In this document: one piece after another, positions 61,556 to 64,000 of the stretch
Position numbering within the stretch: position 1 is the first letter of the stretch
Layout of the letters: each line of letters starts with the position of its first letter
Origin: RYN-230 sp963770535
GTDB taxonomy: Bacteria > Actinomycetota > Actinomycetes > Streptosporangiales > Streptosporangiaceae
NCBI GenBank assembly: GCA_963770535.1
Contig: CAVYPZ010000003.1
Span: forward strand, 3,162,001-3,226,000
Length of the DNA stretch: 64,000 nt
Reading direction: 5' to 3'
The notes under the pieces: generated by a model
What the model was told of the DNA's origin: nothing
What the model saw: only the letters and a program-made list of their open reading frames with translations
The model's database searches: none
Position numbers and translations under genes: made by a program

Positions 61556-62515
61556 TCATTGCTGGCTCCTCGGGTCGAAGCCGGATTCGGCCGCGAGCTG
61601 CTCGAACAGCCGCCGTTCGGCCTTCGAGGGCCGGGGCGGCACCATGATCCTGGCCTCGGCGAACAGGTCTCCTGGCTTGCCGCGGGGGTTGGGCAGGCCC
61701 CGGCCGCGGAGCCGGAGCCGCCGGCCGCTCGAGGTCCCGGCCGGGACCTTCACCTTGGCCTCGCCGCCCGGGGTGTCTACCGCGACGGTGGTGCCGAGGG
61801 CGGCTTCCCACGGGGCGATTGGCAGGTCCTCGGAGATGTCGCGCCCGGAGAGCCGGTACCGGGGGTGCGGCGCGATCCGCACGATGAGGTACAGGTCACC
61901 GCTGGCCCCGCCGTCGCTGCCGCGGCCGCCCTGGCCCGCCAGGCGGATCCGCTGCCCGTCGGTCACGCCGGGCGGCACGTTCACGTCGAGGGTCGCGCGG
62001 GCGCCGTCGCCGGACAGCGAGATCGACCGGCGGGTGCCGTGGTAGGCCTCCTCGACGGTGATCTCGAGCTCGGCCTCCTGGTCCGCGCCGGGAATCGGGC
62101 CCCACCCCTGGCCGCCCCGGCCGGTCCGGCCACCGAAGAACCCGCCCAGCAGGTCCTCGATGTCGATGTCCCCGGATGAGTAACTGAACCCGGGGCTGCC
62201 GCGGGCCCCGCGGGCCTGCCCGGCTCCGGCTCTGCTCCCGGCGCCGGCCCGGCTGCGCCGGAAGGTCTCCGGATCCATGTCCTCGGGAACCTGCCGGAAG
62301 TCGGCCCCGAACGCGTCGTACCGGCGCCGGGTCCCCGGATCAGACAGGACGTCGTAGGCCCCGGAGACGTCCTTGAAACGGTCCTCAGCGCCCGGGTCGT
62401 GGTTCACGTCCGGGTGGTACTGGCGGGCCAGCCTGCGGTACGCCCGCTGGATATCGTCCTGGCTGGCGGTGCGGGGCACGCCCAGCGTCTCGTAGAAGTC
62501 CTGGCCGGCTGCCAT
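61556..62515 (-). CDS. cbpA: DnaJ-class co-chaperone without zinc finger (CbpA type)
   Basis: 319 residues. J domain DFYETLGVPRTASQDDIQRAYRRLARQYHPDVNHDPGAEDRFKDVSGAYDVLSD with the HPD motif, a Gly-rich linker, then two C-terminal substrate domains (EAELEITVEEAYHGTRRSISL...IRLAGQGGRGSDGGASGDLYLIVRIAPHPRYRLSGRDI). The four CxxCxGxG zinc-finger repeats of classical DnaJ are absent. Stimulates DnaK ATPase. It overlaps grpE by one base. Confidence 0.93.
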   Translation of the reverse strand: MAAGQDFYETLGVPRTASQDDIQRAYRRLARQYHPDVNHDPGAEDRFKDVSGAYDVLSDPGTRRRYDAFGADFRQVPEDMDPETFRRSRAGAGSRAGAGQARGARGSPGFSYSSGDIDIEDLLGGFFGGRTGRGGQGWGPIPGADQEAELEITVEEAYHGTRRSISLSGDGARATLDVNVPPGVTDGQRIRLAGQGGRGSDGGASGDLYLIVRIAPHPRYRLSGRDISEDLPIAPWEAALGTTVAVDTPGGEAKVKVPAGTSSGRRLRLRGRGLPNPRGKPGDLFAEARIMVPPRPSKAERRLFEQLAAESGFDPRSQQ

Positions 62516-63165
62516 CAGCCCGGCCTGGCCACCACCACCTGCGCCGGCCGCAGCTGGTGGTCCCCTTCCCCATAGGCCGGCTGGACGACCTCGACCACCG
62601 ACCCGTCCGTAGCGGCAGGATCGGCCCGGGCGGCAATCGCGTCATGCCGGGTCGGGTCGAAGGTCGTCCCCAGGTCATCGCGGCGAGGGTAGCCGAGGCG
62701 GGCCAGCACATTCAGGGCCTGTTCACGGACGGCCCGGATCCCGTCGATGATGGCGGCCGGGTCGGCCGTGGAGGCCGCCAGCGCGCGCTCGAGGTTGTCC
62801 ACGACAGGCAGCCATTCCCGGGCCACCGCGGCCCGGGTCTCCGCCTCGGCGCGGCGGACCTGGGCGGCGCAGCGCTTGCGCAGGTTGTCGAGATCGGCCA
62901 GGGCCCGGCGGCGCAGATCCTCCAGCTCAGCGATCCGGTCCAGCAGATCGGGGATAGCGGTCTCGTCAGCCGTGACATCACCCGGGCCGTCGGGCTGCCC
63001 GATCTGCCCGGCATCCTGCGCCCGGCCGGGCGGGATCCCCCCGGCATCCCGCTGCTGGCCGTCGGGGGCGGCGCGGGGATCGGGCGGCTGGCCGGGCGGG
63101 GCAGCGGCGGGAGACTCGCGCCAGGCGCCGCCGCTGCCCGCCCTCTCACCCATGGGCTGCCTCAC
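62515..63165 (-). CDS. grpE: Nucleotide exchange factor GrpE
   Basis: 216 residues from a GTG at 63165 that overlaps the dnaK stop (GTGA); an internal ATG four codons on is possible. After a disordered Gly/Pro/Ala N-terminus come the coiled coil (IPDLLDRIAELEDLRRRALADLDNLRKRCAAQVRRAEAETRAAVAREWLPVVDNLERAL) and the beta domain (RRDDLGTTFDPTRHDAIAARADPAATDGSVVEVVQPAYGEGDHQLRPAQVVVA). Promotes ADP release from DnaK. Confidence 0.93.
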   Translation of the reverse strand: MRQPMGERAGSGGAWRESPAAAPPGQPPDPRAAPDGQQRDAGGIPPGRAQDAGQIGQPDGPGDVTADETAIPDLLDRIAELEDLRRRALADLDNLRKRCAAQVRRAEAETRAAVAREWLPVVDNLERALAASTADPAAIIDGIRAVREQALNVLARLGYPRRDDLGTTFDPTRHDAIAARADPAATDGSVVEVVQPAYGEGDHQLRPAQVVVARPG

Positions 63166-64000
63166 TCATGGGTGGTGAACTCGGCGTCGATGACGTCGTC
63201 GTCACCACGGGGAGGAAGCTCCGGCTCGGGCTCGGGGGCAGGTCCCTGCGGCGGGGCGGCCAGGATCTGGTAGATCTGCTGCAGCTCGTCGGTCAGCGTG
63301 CGCATCCGCTCCAGTGGAGCCTGGCCGCCCAGCGCCTGGCGGGCCTCGGTGACGGCGTTGTCGGCGCGAGCTTTCTCGTGCACGGGCAGCGAGTTGCCGC
63401 GCTCGGCCAGGACCCGCTCGACCTGGTAAGCCATGGTGTCGAGCTGATTGCGGGCGTCGGTCACCTCCCGCAGCCGCCGGTCCTCCTCCAGGTGCTGCTC
63501 CGCGTCCTTGACCATCCGCTCGACCTCGGACTGGTCCAGGTTGGAGCTCTCGCTGATCGTGATGCGCTGCTCCGCCCCGGTGTCCTTGTCCCGGGCGGAG
63601 ACGTTGAGGATCCCGTTCGCGTCGATATCGAAGGTGACCTCGACCTGCGGGGCGCCCCGCGGTGCGGGCCGGATGTTCTCCAGCCGGAACCGGCCGAGCA
63701 CCCGGTTGTCCGCGGCGCGTTCGCGCTCCCCCTGGAGCACCACCACGTCGACGGCGGACTGGTTGTCCTCGGCGGTGCTGAACGTCTCGGTGCGGCGGGC
63801 CGGGATCGTGGTGTTGCGCTCGATCACCTTGGTCATCACCCCGCCGAGGGTCTCGATGCCGAGCGACAGCGGCGTGACGTCGAGCAGCAGCACGTCCTTG
63901 ACGTCACCCTTGATCACGGCCGCCTGCACCCCGGCGCCCAGGGCGACAACCTCGTCCGGGTTGACGGTCATGTTCGGGTCCTTGCCGCCGGTCAGCCGCC
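63162..64000 (-). CDS. dnaK: Chaperone DnaK, C-terminal part (gene continues past the window)
   Basis: The last ~279 residues of DnaK: end of the ATPase domain (PNMTVNPDEVVALGAGVQAAVIKGDVKDVLLLDVTPLSLGIETLGGVMTKVIERNTTIPARRTETFSTAEDNQSAVDVVVLQGER), the peptide-binding domain (EVTFDIDANGILNVSARDKDTGAEQRITI) and the helical lid (EVERMVKDAEQHLEEDRRLREVTDARNQLDTMAYQVERVL). First gene of the stress operon; its promoter lies outside the window. Confidence 0.97.
   Translation of the reverse strand, partial: RLTGGKDPNMTVNPDEVVALGAGVQAAVIKGDVKDVLLLDVTPLSLGIETLGGVMTKVIERNTTIPARRTETFSTAEDNQSAVDVVVLQGERERAADNRVLGRFRLENIRPAPRGAPQVEVTFDIDANGILNVSARDKDTGAEQRITISESSNLDQSEVERMVKDAEQHLEEDRRLREVTDARNQLDTMAYQVERVLAERGNSLPVHEKARADNAVTEARQALGGQAPLERMRTLTDELQQIYQILAAPPQGPAPEPEPELPPRGDDDVIDAEFTTHE

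Noticed and set aside
1..64000. CRISPR array
   Set aside because: No set of regularly spaced identical repeats with unique spacers was found; the short tandem repeats are coding or contiguous.

Overview
The window is very GC-rich DNA from a sporulating filamentous actinomycete. The evidence is an SsgA/SsgB-like sporulation protein, twin-arginine lipoproteins, a Gly-Cys-Val tRNA trio, a mycothiol-type DinB/TIGR03086 protein, DevR-regulon-like stress genes and an actinobacterial dnaK-grpE-dnaJ-clpB operon. A member of the Streptosporangiales is my best guess; this is inference from gene content only.

Left chromosomal part (1-20.4 kb). A broken GntR regulator is followed by a tightly overlapping minus-strand arginine deiminase operon: permease, arcA, arcB, arcC and a universal stress protein. 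It would give fermentative ATP from arginine under low oxygen. Next come an ABC exporter pair, a DoxX-like protein with a histone-H1-like tail, an anchored beta-propeller protein, an acyl-CoA synthetase lacking its C-terminal lid, a methyltransferase divergent from a TetR regulator with a clear palindromic operator, a cupin, a MntA/HepT toxin-antitoxin pair, tRNA-Val(CAC), the SsgB-like gene, hutH with a class IV aminotransferase, and the tRNA cluster Gly(GCC)-Cys(GCA)-Val(GAC).

Accessory part (20.5-48.3 kb). Two direct repeats of about 128 bp (21404-21531 and 48140-48267) each begin with the 3' half of a tRNA-Val gene. They bracket a 26.7 kb integrative element with a tyrosine integrase next to the right repeat and a decayed relaxase near the left one. 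An integrase scrap and a vapBC pair lie between the intact tRNA-Val(GAC) and the first repeat, so islands have probably accreted in tandem at this tRNA. The cargo has visibly lower GC. It includes a regulator gene split by an unclassified mobile element, a NUDIX hydrolase, a TIGR02391/Ymh-type HEPN protein, an M41-like protein with a mutated zinc-binding motif, several unknown genes, a two-gene HEPN module, and a kinase + SF1 helicase + PLD-nuclease operon that matches the Mokosh type I defence system but is broken by frameshifts. In the middle are nested elements: an IS21-like element (41-bp inverted repeats at 35089 and 40474) sits between a truncated amidohydrolase and an IS5-like remnant, and is itself interrupted in istB by a transposon carrying two tyrosine recombinases and a small XRE gene.

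Right chromosomal part (48.3-64 kb). Toxin-antitoxin genes, several gene remnants (flavoprotein, epoxide hydrolase, scrambled toxin-antitoxin copy), a lipoprotein hydrolase, and a two-component system whose kinase is frameshifted inside a 24-bp tandem repeat. It ends with a stress operon dnaK-grpE-dnaJ(cbpA)-cbpM-clpB-thioredoxin-BON, transcribed towards lower coordinates and entering the window with the end of dnaK. Frameshifts are frequent in accessory genes but absent from the core operons. That favours real decay over assembly error, although read-level checking would settle it.
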